64,000 nucleotides of DNA from Phaeobacter cretensis (GTDB taxonomy: Bacteria; Pseudomonadota; Alphaproteobacteria; Rhodobacterales; Rhodobacteraceae). The notes beneath the pieces were generated by a model. That model saw nothing but the letters and a program-made list of their open reading frames with translations. It ran no database searches and was not told where the DNA came from. Location of the stretch: the NCBI RefSeq assembly GCF_047372505.1, contig NZ_JBKBEU010000001.1, forward strand, positions 744,001 to 808,000, given 5' to 3'. A program made the position numbers and the translations under genes. Positions 16,668 through 24,789 of the stretch are shown here, piece after piece; positions within the stretch are counted from its first letter, which is position 1, and every line of letters begins with the position of its first letter.

Positions 16668-18440
16668 TCAGAATAGCATCAGCACCGGATCACTGAAGCC
16701 AGCTGTTGTCTGGTCGCTATTCAAACCGCTTAGCAAAAGAAACCTGTTGCGGAACTCATCCAGTTTATCCGACTCCAACAGATCAGCCGGATGAGTCGTG
16801 CCAAAAGATGCCAAAGACCGCTCTTTCATCTCAGTCACCTGACGGTCAATATTGAGTTGGCCAAAATTGGATGGCAGGCCCAATGCAGTCTCAAACACCG
16901 ATTTAAGCGGCGGCGACCCGATAATACCAAACCAATGTGCATCCTCGCTTCCACCAGAATCGGCAATAGTCTGCAACTCACGCTCAAGCGCAAGCGCAAG
17001 CCGCATATTCGGATCGCTCTCTCCGATTGCGATCTCAAAATTACGATCCTTGTAAAGGTTCGCAATTTCCTGCCCAAAGCCACCAGGGTAAGTATGATCG
17101 CTTTCTCCAGAATTAAAGGCAAAAGCATTGGCCATAGCCTTGAGGTTTGGGTCGCGGTGCAGGTTCGCATATGATGTTTCTGAAGAAAGGTCTGATTCAA
17201 ACGCCTTGATCATCACATCAAAGTCGAGCGCTCGGTTGCTGATATTGAACACGTCGAGGCCCGCCTCAAACGCATCAAAATCAAAAACAAATTGCTGCGG
17301 TGTGTCGTAGCCCGACAGTTTGCTTCCGACCTCATCTGCCAGCACTTTCATCCTGCTGGGGGCTGTTGGCCATTCGTTCTGGAATGCATCAGCAAAGTCA
17401 TAATAGGCAAGGTTTTCCGGTTGGTTCACAAACGAATTGGGATCCGATAGATCCGATTCCAACACATCGCGAATGTACTGCTCTCCCGGATTGCTGACAT
17501 TGAACTGTTCAAGCGCATCCGCAAGCAGCCCTGGCTGCGCCAAAAGCTCGTCCGGGCTGGTGAATTCATTGATATCCGATATCCCAAAGCCGAAGGCGCG
17601 TGACATCGCCACGTAGCGTGGATCCTCTCTCTGGTTTACAGGCGACTCCGGATCATGGGGATTTGATTCCAACATCCGTTTTAGGAAAATTGTGTTGGTA
17701 TATTCCAGATCGAAGCTTTTGATCACCGCGTTCAGGAGCCCTTCGTCGGCCAGCAACTCATCCGCATTGGCTGGGCCGTTGCCATCGTTCATAGCACTGA
17801 ATTCACCCACCAATGCTTCCATGTCGGTACTATATTCTGGCGACTGGTTGAATTTGAACGCGTTCACAAAACCTGTAAGATTGGGATCACTCAGGCGGTT
17901 TACAAACGAGGCGGGATCCGACGTGTCCGACTCCAGCACCCGCATCAAAAAGAACTCATTCCCGGCGTATTTTTGGAGACTGAAATCTTCCAGCGCCTGG
18001 GTAAGCAATGTCTGATTGGACAGCAAATCTTCCGGGCTGGCGACTGTGACATATGGTTTGTCGGCAGTGTTGCTTGGCAGTTGTGGACCATCTTCGCTGC
18101 CAAAGCCAAAGGTTTGGGCCAGCCCAAGATAACGGTTATCATTTAGACGGTTGGCAAATGACGTCGGCTCGGACAGGTCAGAATCCAGAACTTGTTTGAT
18201 GAAGGCACGGTTATTGATGTCTTCTTCAAGACCAAATGCGCCCAGGGCAACCTGCAGCACATTATAGTTGTCTAGCAACTGATCCGAAGTCTTAATGCTA
18301 TCGATCTTCTGCGTAAACTCCTCCACCGCACGGTCAAGTATCGGAGATTTATCAAATATTCTCTGCTGCTCAACCCGAGTTCGATCCAGAAAATTCCATC
18401 CGGCGATACCGGTTCCCAGCACATAGGGTGAAAAGGTCAC
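16668..18440 (-). CDS. DUF1217 protein with five tandem repeats
   Basis: About 590 residues from a GTG at 18440 preceded by AGGAGA; an ATG at 18539 would add 33 residues with no sense-like pattern. The protein is built from units of about 75-90 residues with the pattern L-L-x(n)-L-x-x-A-L-x-x-F, then F-x-x-x-V-L-E-S-D-x-S-D-P-x-S-F-V-N-R and a final F-x-F. I count five such units (VLDSDLSEPTSFANR, VLESDTSDPASFVNR, MLESNPHDPESPVNQ, VLESDLSDPNSFVNQ, AFESDLSSETSYANL), then a unique tail with a long helix. DUF1217 proteins in this group are often near flagellar genes; none are nearby, so the link is only a family association. No signal peptide is seen. Confidence 0.75.
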   Translation of the reverse strand: MTFSPYVLGTGIAGWNFLDRTRVEQQRIFDKSPILDRAVEEFTQKIDSIKTSDQLLDNYNVLQVALGAFGLEEDINNRAFIKQVLDSDLSEPTSFANRLNDNRYLGLAQTFGFGSEDGPQLPSNTADKPYVTVASPEDLLSNQTLLTQALEDFSLQKYAGNEFFLMRVLESDTSDPASFVNRLSDPNLTGFVNAFKFNQSPEYSTDMEALVGEFSAMNDGNGPANADELLADEGLLNAVIKSFDLEYTNTIFLKRMLESNPHDPESPVNQREDPRYVAMSRAFGFGISDINEFTSPDELLAQPGLLADALEQFNVSNPGEQYIRDVLESDLSDPNSFVNQPENLAYYDFADAFQNEWPTAPSRMKVLADEVGSKLSGYDTPQQFVFDFDAFEAGLDVFNISNRALDFDVMIKAFESDLSSETSYANLHRDPNLKAMANAFAFNSGESDHTYPGGFGQEIANLYKDRNFEIAIGESDPNMRLALALERELQTIADSGGSEDAHWFGIIGSPPLKSVFETALGLPSNFGQLNIDRQVTEMKERSLASFGTTHPADLLESDKLDEFRNRFLLLSGLNSDQTTAGFSDPVLMLF

Positions 18441-18658
18441 ACGCCTGTCTCCTGCTTGCAAACGGGTTGCGTCACGGGCCACGCCAGTGCGGTCCGGAAG
18501 ATGTATTTGACAATACACTACGGTCAAAGTGGTGAACAAACCTCAAACAACGAGGCGATCATCACCAGGGATTTGTCAGAAAATAGGTGCAACTTTACCA
18601 ATGGGCCAAGCCACATTGCCCCACGCGAAGCTATAGCACAGGTAGGGTGGTTGACGGG

Positions 18659-19537
18659 TTACTCAGGATCGTTGCACTGCAATGCAGCTGCAAGCCCGTG
18701 CGCCCGGGAAAACGCCCCAATATCGCGACTGACCAACTCGCCTGCCTCAAATGCAGTGGCCATAATACGGGCCCATCCAGCATCAACTGTGATCAGCTCG
18801 GGCTTATCGCCACATCTGCGCAAGCCCGACGTGATGAAATCTTCGCCTATCCGGTGGTTGGTCAGCCCGCCGGCCTGAGCCAACTCATGCAGCTTGCCAT
18901 CTCGATAGCGCCAGACTCGCAGCGTTTTCGCAAGGTGAGGACGGTCAATATAGGCAACTTCGATATGGCCATCCCCATCCAGATCCGCCGCAGCTATTGG
19001 CGCAAGCCAGCGAAACCGAGTGCCAATGTGGGGTGTCGCCGCAATCTTGCGCACGGCCCCATCCTGCAACCCATATACCGCCAACTGCGCGCCCTTCTCC
19101 GGGTCACTTTCGACCACCACGGCCTCCGGCGCACCATCCGCGGTGACATCCCATAGCCGTGGCGACAGATCCTCAAACACTGGTCCGCGTGAGCGCAGGT
19201 CTATGCGAAACACACGTCCCTGACTGTCACGCAATGTCATGGCAGAATATTCGATACGATCCCCCAACACACCATGCGGATAGTGTGTCGTGGGAACCGC
19301 AAATCTGGCCTCCAGCAAATGCGCATCTGCCGATCGAGATGCAGTCTCTGCTGCCCCACCGGACGCAAGGCACAGTGTCACAAGACCTGTAACCATGGCA
19401 AAGGTTGCTTGGAGACGACTAGGCGCCACGCCAGGTTGCCATCCAGCTTGCAACAGGTGCAGCGGTTGGCTGGCGCGGCGCAAGGACGAGGGCAAGGCGC
19501 ACCGCAGCCAACGCCGCGCCTGCGGCCCCAGCCGCAT
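18659..19537 (-). CDS. FG-GAP/VCBS-like secreted protein
   Basis: A 292-residue protein with beta-propeller blade signatures: LWDVTADGAPEAVVVESD, AADLDGDGHIEVAYIDR and a weaker third blade. The DLDGDGHIEV loop is a typical calcium-binding FG-GAP element. Two Cys near the C-terminus (LRRCGDKPEL and ALQCNDPE) may form a disulfide. Its ATG overlaps the ferredoxin stop (TGATG at 19537), which favours this start through translational coupling, but it leaves about 45 residues before the hydrophobic signal segment MVTGLVTLCLASGGAAE; the ATG at 19396 would give a cleaner signal peptide. Function is unknown. Confidence 0.75.
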   Translation of the reverse strand: MRLGPQARRWLRCALPSSLRRASQPLHLLQAGWQPGVAPSRLQATFAMVTGLVTLCLASGGAAETASRSADAHLLEARFAVPTTHYPHGVLGDRIEYSAMTLRDSQGRVFRIDLRSRGPVFEDLSPRLWDVTADGAPEAVVVESDPEKGAQLAVYGLQDGAVRKIAATPHIGTRFRWLAPIAAADLDGDGHIEVAYIDRPHLAKTLRVWRYRDGKLHELAQAGGLTNHRIGEDFITSGLRRCGDKPELITVDAGWARIMATAFEAGELVSRDIGAFSRAHGLAAALQCNDPE

Positions 19538-19860
19538 CAGATTTGTTTTTCAGGCATATGTACCACAAGACCGTTCAAGTCATCGGTCACCTTGATCTGG
19601 CAGGTCAGACGCGAGCGTGCCGGATCCGGCTCAAAGGCGAAATCAAGCATGTCCTCTTCCATGTCGTCTTTGGCAGGGATTTTCTCTACCCACGCGGCAT
19701 CGACATAGACATGGCAGGTTGAACAGGCACAGGCCCCGCCGCAATCCGCCTCGATCCCAGGAATGTTGTTATCGCGCGCGCCTTCCATCACGGTCAGCCC
19801 ATTGGCCACATCCACAACGTGTTCGGCACCATTGTGTTCGACATAAGTGATTTTTGCCAT
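19537..19860 (-). CDS. 2Fe-2S ferredoxin
   Basis: A 107-residue vertebrate/adrenodoxin-type ferredoxin that carries single electrons to partners such as cytochromes P450 or Fe-S assembly. The cluster ligands are visible as C-G-G-A-C-A-C-S-T-C with a spaced fourth Cys in LTCQIKV; this is the C-x5-C-x2-C-x(n)-C pattern. DMEEDMLDFA and the end DDLNGLVVHMPEKQI are typical for the group. An in-frame upstream extension to 20052 is not credible. The gene is translationally coupled to the FG-GAP-like gene downstream. Confidence 0.93.
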   Translation of the reverse strand: MAKITYVEHNGAEHVVDVANGLTVMEGARDNNIPGIEADCGGACACSTCHVYVDAAWVEKIPAKDDMEEDMLDFAFEPDPARSRLTCQIKVTDDLNGLVVHMPEKQI

Positions 19861-20118
19861 CGTCAGCTGCATCCTTTTTCGCGTTGCGTCCGAGGTTGTA
19901 GCCAACCACCGCGCACCGCGCCAGTCAGAAACCGCCTGCATTAGAAAACTCCTGCCCAGAAGTGCCGCAAATCCCCAAATAGCCCGGCGGCCTAGGCCCA
20001 CCACCCAACAATTTTGGTCTCTGCGTATATTTGATCTTACAATAACGGCCAACCAGTCATCTCCCTCCGCACCCGTAACTGGGCTTTGCGCCAGACGCGG
20101 AACTACGGTAGTTTGATA

Positions 20119-20147
20119 GCGATAGCCCCATACGGACGGGCTATCGC
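20119..20147. other. Perfect inverted repeat upstream of peptidoglycan-binding gene
   Basis: GCGATAGCCC and GGGCTATCGC are separated by nine bases. It lies 42 bp before the start at 20189 and 259 bp from the divergent ferredoxin, so it may be an operator or a leader hairpin. No regulator is assigned. Confidence 0.5.
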
Positions 20148-20188
20148 GGCATCACGGCTGCCGATTTCAAGACACGGGGACTTTGTTC

Positions 20189-20734
20189 ATGGCTGACCTC
20201 TCGCGCCTCATATGGGCCGGTCCATTGTGGACGTGGTTTGCGCTGGGGTCTCTGACACTGACAGTGGCCTGCGTCGAACCGCAGCCCAGAGCGGGTACCG
20301 CTCAGGTCTCGCGCAGCGCAGGCCCAACGGCCCCGCCCGGTGCGCCGGCCGGTAGCTGCTGGGGCACACATACAACCCCCGCCGTGATTGAAACCGTCAC
20401 CTTTCAGGTCATGACCCGGTCTGCCAAAACCGCACCGGATGGGCGTGTTTTGCAGCCCGCCCGTTTTCGCCGCGAGACCCGCCAAGAGATCGTGCGTCCA
20501 CGCCGTGAAAGCTGGTTCGAAACGCCCTGCCCGGTGGATATGACACCCCAATTCGTCGGCTCAGTTCAACGAGCGCTGGCAGCTCGCGGCCTCTACCGGG
20601 ACGAGATCACCGGTCTTATGGATCGCAATACGCGTACGGCAGTACGTAAATTTCAGGAACAGGATGGATTTGCCAATGATCAGCTGTCATTGGTCAGTGC
20701 CCGCAAGTTGGGATTGGTCGCCGTTGAAAATTAG
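20189..20734 (+). CDS. Peptidoglycan-binding domain protein, secreted or lipid-anchored
   Basis: A 181-residue protein. The N-terminal hydrophobic segment WFALGSLTLTVACVEPQP resembles a lipoprotein signal (L-T-V-A-C), so the Cys may be lipidated. The C-terminal 60 residues are a PG_binding_1 domain: VQRALAARGLYRDEITGLMDRNTRTAVRKFQ. The middle is a Pro/Arg-rich linker with two further Cys. GGGGA eight bases before the ATG at 20189 supports that start; a TTG lies two codons earlier. It stands 42 bp before the Crp-type regulator on the same strand and may share its transcript. Envelope binding is inferred from the domain. Confidence 0.8.
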   Translation: MADLSRLIWAGPLWTWFALGSLTLTVACVEPQPRAGTAQVSRSAGPTAPPGAPAGSCWGTHTTPAVIETVTFQVMTRSAKTAPDGRVLQPARFRRETRQEIVRPRRESWFETPCPVDMTPQFVGSVQRALAARGLYRDEITGLMDRNTRTAVRKFQEQDGFANDQLSLVSARKLGLVAVEN

Positions 20735-20776
20735 GACGCTCTCACATCCCCGCCAATTCACCTGCAAGGGTACGCT

Positions 20777-21520
20777 ATGAGCACGCAACCGCCTGCCTCT
20801 GACACGCTACCCACGCCGGGATCTGGCAATGGCAGCGCGCGCACCACTGCTCGGCGTAAATGGTTCCTCCCTGATCGCGGTTTTCTGTCTGGCGCTTCCG
20901 ACCGCCTGCTGGAGATGCTCGACAGTCAGGCAAGCGAAGTCCTGTTACAGGCTGGGGAAGAATTGTTCGAACAAGGTGACGAGGGCGATGCGCTTTATGC
21001 GATTGTCAGCGGCACTGTAGAGTTCTCAACGCTATCTTCTGCTGGGCGCAAACTGTCGCTCGATATTATGCGCCCAGGAGCTGTCTTTGGCGAAATTGCC
21101 CTGTTTGATCCCGGTCCGCGTACGGCCACTGCGACAGCACTGGAACCCAGTCGCCTGCGTCGCCTGCGCAGCGGCGATGTCCTGACAAAGCTACAGCATC
21201 ACCCTGCATTGGCCGGAGACCTGCTTAGACTTGCAGGGCAACGGATGCGCTGGATGAACACGCAGTACAGCGAACAGGTTTTCCTGCCCATGCCAGTGCG
21301 ACTGGCACGTAAATTGCTGTATCTCACGACAGAGGGCGGCGACGGGCGGCTGTCCCTGTCACAAAGTGAACTGGCCGAGTTTGTCGGTGCAACCCGCGAA
21401 GCGGTCTCCAAAACGCTGTCACAATGGAAACGTGGTGATGTGATTGACATCAGCCGTGGCGGACTGACTATCCGCGACCGGGCGGCATTGCGGTTATTGG
21501 CTGATCCGGATCTGGGTTGA
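20777..21520 (+). CDS. Crp/Fnr family transcriptional regulator (CRP-like)
   Basis: A 247-residue regulator. The cyclic-nucleotide-binding domain spans about 45-160 and keeps the phosphate-binding cassette FGEIALFDPGPRTATATA, with Gly-Glu and Arg-Thr where E. coli CRP has Gly-Glu and Arg-Ser, so cAMP binding is plausible. No Fe-S cysteine set is present, which argues against FNR. The winged helix spans about 185-240; the recognition helix (FVGATREAVSKTLSQWKR) has Arg-Glu at the positions that read TGTGA in CRP and Lys where CRP has the second Arg. The first 25 residues are a Thr/Ser/Pro-rich extension. A perfect TGTGA-N6-TCACA site lies 92 bp after the gene. Confidence 0.9.
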   Translation: MSTQPPASDTLPTPGSGNGSARTTARRKWFLPDRGFLSGASDRLLEMLDSQASEVLLQAGEELFEQGDEGDALYAIVSGTVEFSTLSSAGRKLSLDIMRPGAVFGEIALFDPGPRTATATALEPSRLRRLRSGDVLTKLQHHPALAGDLLRLAGQRMRWMNTQYSEQVFLPMPVRLARKLLYLTTEGGDGRLSLSQSELAEFVGATREAVSKTLSQWKRGDVIDISRGGLTIRDRAALRLLADPDLG

Positions 21521-21611
21521 TCCAGGTGGGTGAATCTCAGCGGCGGCCGAACCACGGCCAACGCAGCAGACTAAGATCCAAACAGACGCCAAATCGCTAA
21601 ATACTCTTGAT

Positions 21612-21627
21612 TGTGAACTGGATCACA
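21612..21627. promoter_or_regulatory. Perfect CRP-type palindrome
   Basis: TGTGAACTGGATCACA equals TGTGA-N6-TCACA with no mismatch. It lies 92 bp after the Crp-type regulator gene and about 30 bp before a series of strong hairpins ending in a terminator. Because no protein gene starts downstream on the plus strand, the likely target is a non-coding transcript. Confidence 0.65.
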
Positions 21628-21639
21628 GACCAGCCCCAC

Positions 21640-21985
21640 TGCAAGGGCCATGGTGTACGCAGGCCGCCGTTATCCGTTCCATCCCAACGGTGGCCTGTCC
21701 CATCAAGAGCCATGTGTCGCGGCACATGGCTCGACGGGACCCAGACAACCGTCGGGCGCATTCGGGGACCAGATGCGCCATCTGGGGCGGCGGATATCTG
21801 AGAACAACTCGTTGGATCGAACAGAAGGTGCCTGGAGGCGCCTGGGGTCTTTAGGCCCATGTGATGACGCCTCCCATCGGTGCGAGTCCGTGACGTGCCG
21901 GAGACCAATGGCTGGGGGCAATTTGGCCGCCCTGTACCGATCCACGCAAAATAGCCGGGCATTCTTGCCCGGCTATTTTGTATTG
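21640..21985 (+). ncRNA. Candidate structured non-coding RNA
   Basis: No credible protein frame exists here, yet stable stems follow one another: 21660-21671 with 21686-21697 (12 bp, one wobble); 21707-21716 with 21723-21732 (10 bp, TCGCGG loop); 21740-21745 with 21781-21786 enclosing 21755-21761 with 21773-21779; 21826-21832 with 21837-21843; and a long-range pair 21785-21791 with 21926-21932. A strong terminator closes the stretch. I compared it with the signatures I know of RNase P RNA, tmRNA, 6S, 4.5S and common riboswitches and found no match. Strand is inferred from the upstream CRP site; the 5' end is a guess. A structured 3' region of the regulator mRNA is the main alternative. Confidence 0.5.
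21948..21985 (+). terminator. Strong intrinsic terminator
   Basis: AAAATAGCCGGGC and GCCCGGCTATTTT form a perfect 13-bp stem around ATTCTT. On the plus strand it is followed by GTATTGATTT; its A/T borders would let it act on both strands. It ends the candidate RNA and faces the htrA gene. Confidence 0.85.
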
Positions 21986-22057
21986 ATTTGCCTCCCGGCC
22001 CCAAACCAGTCCCGCAAATTAGGACCCTCGACCGGTCGTAAGGCCAGTCATCAGAGC

Positions 22058-22079
22058 GGACCGCCGTAACCGGCGGTCC
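22058..22079 (-). terminator. Hairpin after htrA
   Basis: GGACCGCCG and CGGCGGTCC form a perfect 9-bp stem around TAAC, 29 bp beyond the htrA stop. There is no T tract on either side, so it is a weaker terminator candidate. Confidence 0.45.
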
Positions 22080-22107
22080 TTAGCTTAGGGAGTATGTTCG
22101 TCGACGC

Positions 22108-23625
22108 TTATTCGCTGAGGTTCAGCGCGACGAATCGCGGTTCGCCAGCGCGGCGCACCAAGAGTAGCAAGGATTTACGCCCAGCTTCTTTCGCCTCGTC
22201 GATACGCGCTTCCAGCTCACTGATCGAGGTCAATTTCTGCTGGCCCGCTTCAGTGATCAGATCGCCAGCACGCATACCTTTTTCCCAGGCCTCCGACGCT
22301 TCGTCGACGGAGGTGATCACCAAGCCATCCATGTCGTCCGGTATACTCAGCTCACTACGTTGATCATCGTTCAGGCGGCTGATCGTCAGGCCCAACAGCT
22401 GTTTCTCGGCGGTTTCAGGAGGAGTCTCATCATCATCCTCAGGCGTGCTCTGACGCTGTGCATCTTCACGGCGACCAAGAGTAACACGGAGGGTTTCGGT
22501 TTTGCCTTCACGGAACACTCGCACCCGCACGGCCTTGCCGACTTCGGTATTCCCGACCTGACGCACCAAACCTCGGGTATCTTTCACATCCACACCGTCA
22601 AATGACAAGATAACGTCGCCTGCCAGCAGACCTGCTGCCTTCGCTGGGCCTTCGGGCACATCAGTGACCAGCGCGCCCTTAGCACTGTCGAGACCCATCG
22701 CCTCGGCGACATCCTTGGTCACGTCCTGAATACGCACGCCAAGCCAACCGCGGCGGGTTTCACCGAATTCTTTCAGTTGGTTCACCACTTTGCTGACAAC
22801 GTTCGATGCCATGGAGAAACCGATACCGATTGATCCACCATTGGGGGACAGAATCGCAGTGTTCACGCCGACAACCTGGCCGTCCATATTGAACAGCGGC
22901 CCGCCCGAGTTGCCCCGGTTGATCGCGGCATCAGTCTGAATGTAGTCGTCATAGGACCCTGAAAGTTCGCGATTGCGAGCCGAAACGATACCCGCAGACA
23001 GCGAGAACCCCTGCCCCAGAGGGTTGCCCATTGCAACGACCCAGTCACCAACGCGCGACAGATCGCTATCGCCAAATTTTACAAAGGTCAGCGGCATTGG
23101 TGCCTCAACCTTCAGCAGTGCGATATCGGTATTTGGATCTGTGCCGACCACTTTGGCAGGCAGTGGCTGCGCGGGCTGGCCCTCACCGGGGAAAAACTCG
23201 ATCTCGATCTCGTCGGCTTCTTCGATCACGTGGTTGTTGGTGACAATATAGCCATCTTCCGAAATCACAAAACCCGACCCAAGGGCGGATGAACGGCGCG
23301 GACGCTCTCCGTCACCACCGCCGTTACGGTCCTGAAATTCGCGGAAGAAATCTTCGAAAGGTGATCCTTCGGGCACGATGCCTTGTGGGCCGGAGCGGCC
23401 CTCAACCACCGTTGTTGTGGTGATATTGACCACCGCGCGGCTGACCTTGTCGGCCAGTGGCGCAAGGCTTTCAGGGCGGGCCTGCGCAATAGCAACCTGC
23501 GCGAGCAGCACCAATGTGCTGATCATAGCAAGCCAGATCAGACGCATCGGTGTCACTTGCTCCGAGCGCTGGCTTGCAAGGGCGCGTGCCTTATTGTTTG
23601 TGTTCGTCTTTGCCTGTGGCTGCAC
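22108..23625 (-). CDS. degP: HtrA/DegP-type periplasmic serine protease
   Basis: Envelope protease and chaperone that removes misfolded proteins. The 505-residue protein starts with GTG at 23625 behind AAGGAG, has a 26-residue charged stretch and then a signal segment (MRLIWLAMISTLVLLAQVAIAQA). The trypsin-like domain carries the catalytic triad His132 (VTNNHVI), Asp167 (NTDIALL) and Ser240 (GNSGGPL). Two PDZ domains follow (about 290-385 with WLGVRIQDVT, and about 410-505 with GLTISRLND and AWEKGMRAGDLI), joined by a Glu/Asp-rich linker. It lies downstream of hflK-hflC on the same strand but behind a strong terminator, so it likely has its own promoter in the 23626-23806 gap. Confidence 0.95.
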   Translation of the reverse strand: MQPQAKTNTNNKARALASQRSEQVTPMRLIWLAMISTLVLLAQVAIAQARPESLAPLADKVSRAVVNITTTTVVEGRSGPQGIVPEGSPFEDFFREFQDRNGGGDGERPRRSSALGSGFVISEDGYIVTNNHVIEEADEIEIEFFPGEGQPAQPLPAKVVGTDPNTDIALLKVEAPMPLTFVKFGDSDLSRVGDWVVAMGNPLGQGFSLSAGIVSARNRELSGSYDDYIQTDAAINRGNSGGPLFNMDGQVVGVNTAILSPNGGSIGIGFSMASNVVSKVVNQLKEFGETRRGWLGVRIQDVTKDVAEAMGLDSAKGALVTDVPEGPAKAAGLLAGDVILSFDGVDVKDTRGLVRQVGNTEVGKAVRVRVFREGKTETLRVTLGRREDAQRQSTPEDDDETPPETAEKQLLGLTISRLNDDQRSELSIPDDMDGLVITSVDEASEAWEKGMRAGDLITEAGQQKLTSISELEARIDEAKEAGRKSLLLLVRRAGEPRFVALNLSE

Positions 23626-23806
23626 GAAACTACTCCTTAGTTGTCGTCTATTCCATGTTCTGCGGCGCGGTATACGCGGTGGGCGTTATCGAGGCCGCAA
23701 AAGATCATGGGCGTAATGTAGTCTTTCTCATTCCCGTCACAATGAATGTTGCACGTATTCAAATCGAAGTGAAACCCGGTGAGGTCCTACAAGGGATCAA
23801 GCCCGT

Positions 23807-23840
23807 AGAAAAAAGGGGCCAGCCAACCGGCCAGCCCCCT
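23807..23840 (-). terminator. Intrinsic terminator after hflC
   Basis: Read on the minus strand: a GC-rich stem (GGGGCTGGCC with GGCTGGCCCC, loop GGTT) followed by six T. It separates hflKC from htrA. Confidence 0.85.
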
Positions 23841-23898
23841 GTTTGTTTACTCAACAGAGTATTACTCAACTCTGTGCGCAGATGATCTGCGGCATTGA

Positions 23899-24789
23899 TC
23901 ATTGCTGGGCAGCCGCCGCCGGTTTTCCATTCGAGGATTTCAGATAGTTGAAAAACTCATTGTCTGGCGACAGAACCATTGTGGAGTTCCCGGCTTGAAG
24001 CGAGTTCGAATAGGCGTTCAGCGAGCGATAGAACTCAAAGAATTCCGGGTCTGCGCCATAAGCTTCGGCAAAGATCGCGTTCCGCTCCGCATCTGATTCA
24101 CCGCGAATGATCTCCGCTTCGCGCTGTGCCTCTGAAACCAATTCAACCACGGTCCGGTCAGCCTGTGCGCGGATCCGTTGCGCAGCTTCGTTACCACGGG
24201 CGCGTTCATCGGTAGCTTCACGCACACGCTCTGCTCGCATCCGCTCAAAAGTTGCATCAAGGTTTTCGGTTGGCAGATCAGTCCGCTTCAAGCGCACGTC
24301 AATAACCGTGATCCCGAGAGCAAGAGCATCAGCAATCGCGCCGTTACGGATCCGCAGCATCAGCGCGGCTCGGTCCGACGACAGGATATCGTTGGAGCTG
24401 ACCGAGCCGAGGATCTCACGAGTCTGTGCCCGCAGGATTGAATCCAGACGATTTTCCGCTGTGGCAATACCACCGGCACCAACCGCCTGACGGAACCTGT
24501 TCACATCAGTGATCCGGTAACGCGCAAAAGCATCAACCACCAAGCGGCGATCATCCGACGGGGTGATTTCAAGCGGGTCAATGTCGCGGCTCAGGATACG
24601 GTCATCATAGCGAACGACTTCCTGAATCACTGGGATCTTAAACGCCAGACCCGGCTCTTCCTTAACCGAAACAACCCGGCCGAACTGCAGAACCAGCGCT
24701 TTTTCACGCTCGTCCACGATGAACACCGACGACAGCGCCGTAATGACGATAACCACCAGCGCGGGCAGCAAAAGAGTTGTCTTACGCAT
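23899..24789 (-). CDS. hflC: Protease modulator HflC
   Basis: HflC with HflK forms a large membrane cage around the FtsH protease and tunes its attack on membrane proteins. The 296-residue protein has an N-terminal membrane anchor (LLLPALVVIVITALSSVFIV), the SPFH/band 7 domain starting with VDEREKALVLQFG and PGLAFKIPVIQEV, and a helical region rich in Glu/Arg/Ala. The C-terminus includes FFEFYRSLNAYSNSL, typical of HflC. Its ATG shares one base with the hflK stop at 24789, so both are co-translated. Confidence 0.96.
   Translation of the reverse strand: MRKTTLLLPALVVIVITALSSVFIVDEREKALVLQFGRVVSVKEEPGLAFKIPVIQEVVRYDDRILSRDIDPLEITPSDDRRLVVDAFARYRITDVNRFRQAVGAGGIATAENRLDSILRAQTREILGSVSSNDILSSDRAALMLRIRNGAIADALALGITVIDVRLKRTDLPTENLDATFERMRAERVREATDERARGNEAAQRIRAQADRTVVELVSEAQREAEIIRGESDAERNAIFAEAYGADPEFFEFYRSLNAYSNSLQAGNSTMVLSPDNEFFNYLKSSNGKPAAAAQQ

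Noticed and set aside
21800..21835. GTTCGATCC on the minus strand, like a tRNA T-loop
   Set aside because: No T-stem, anticodon arm or acceptor stem around it.
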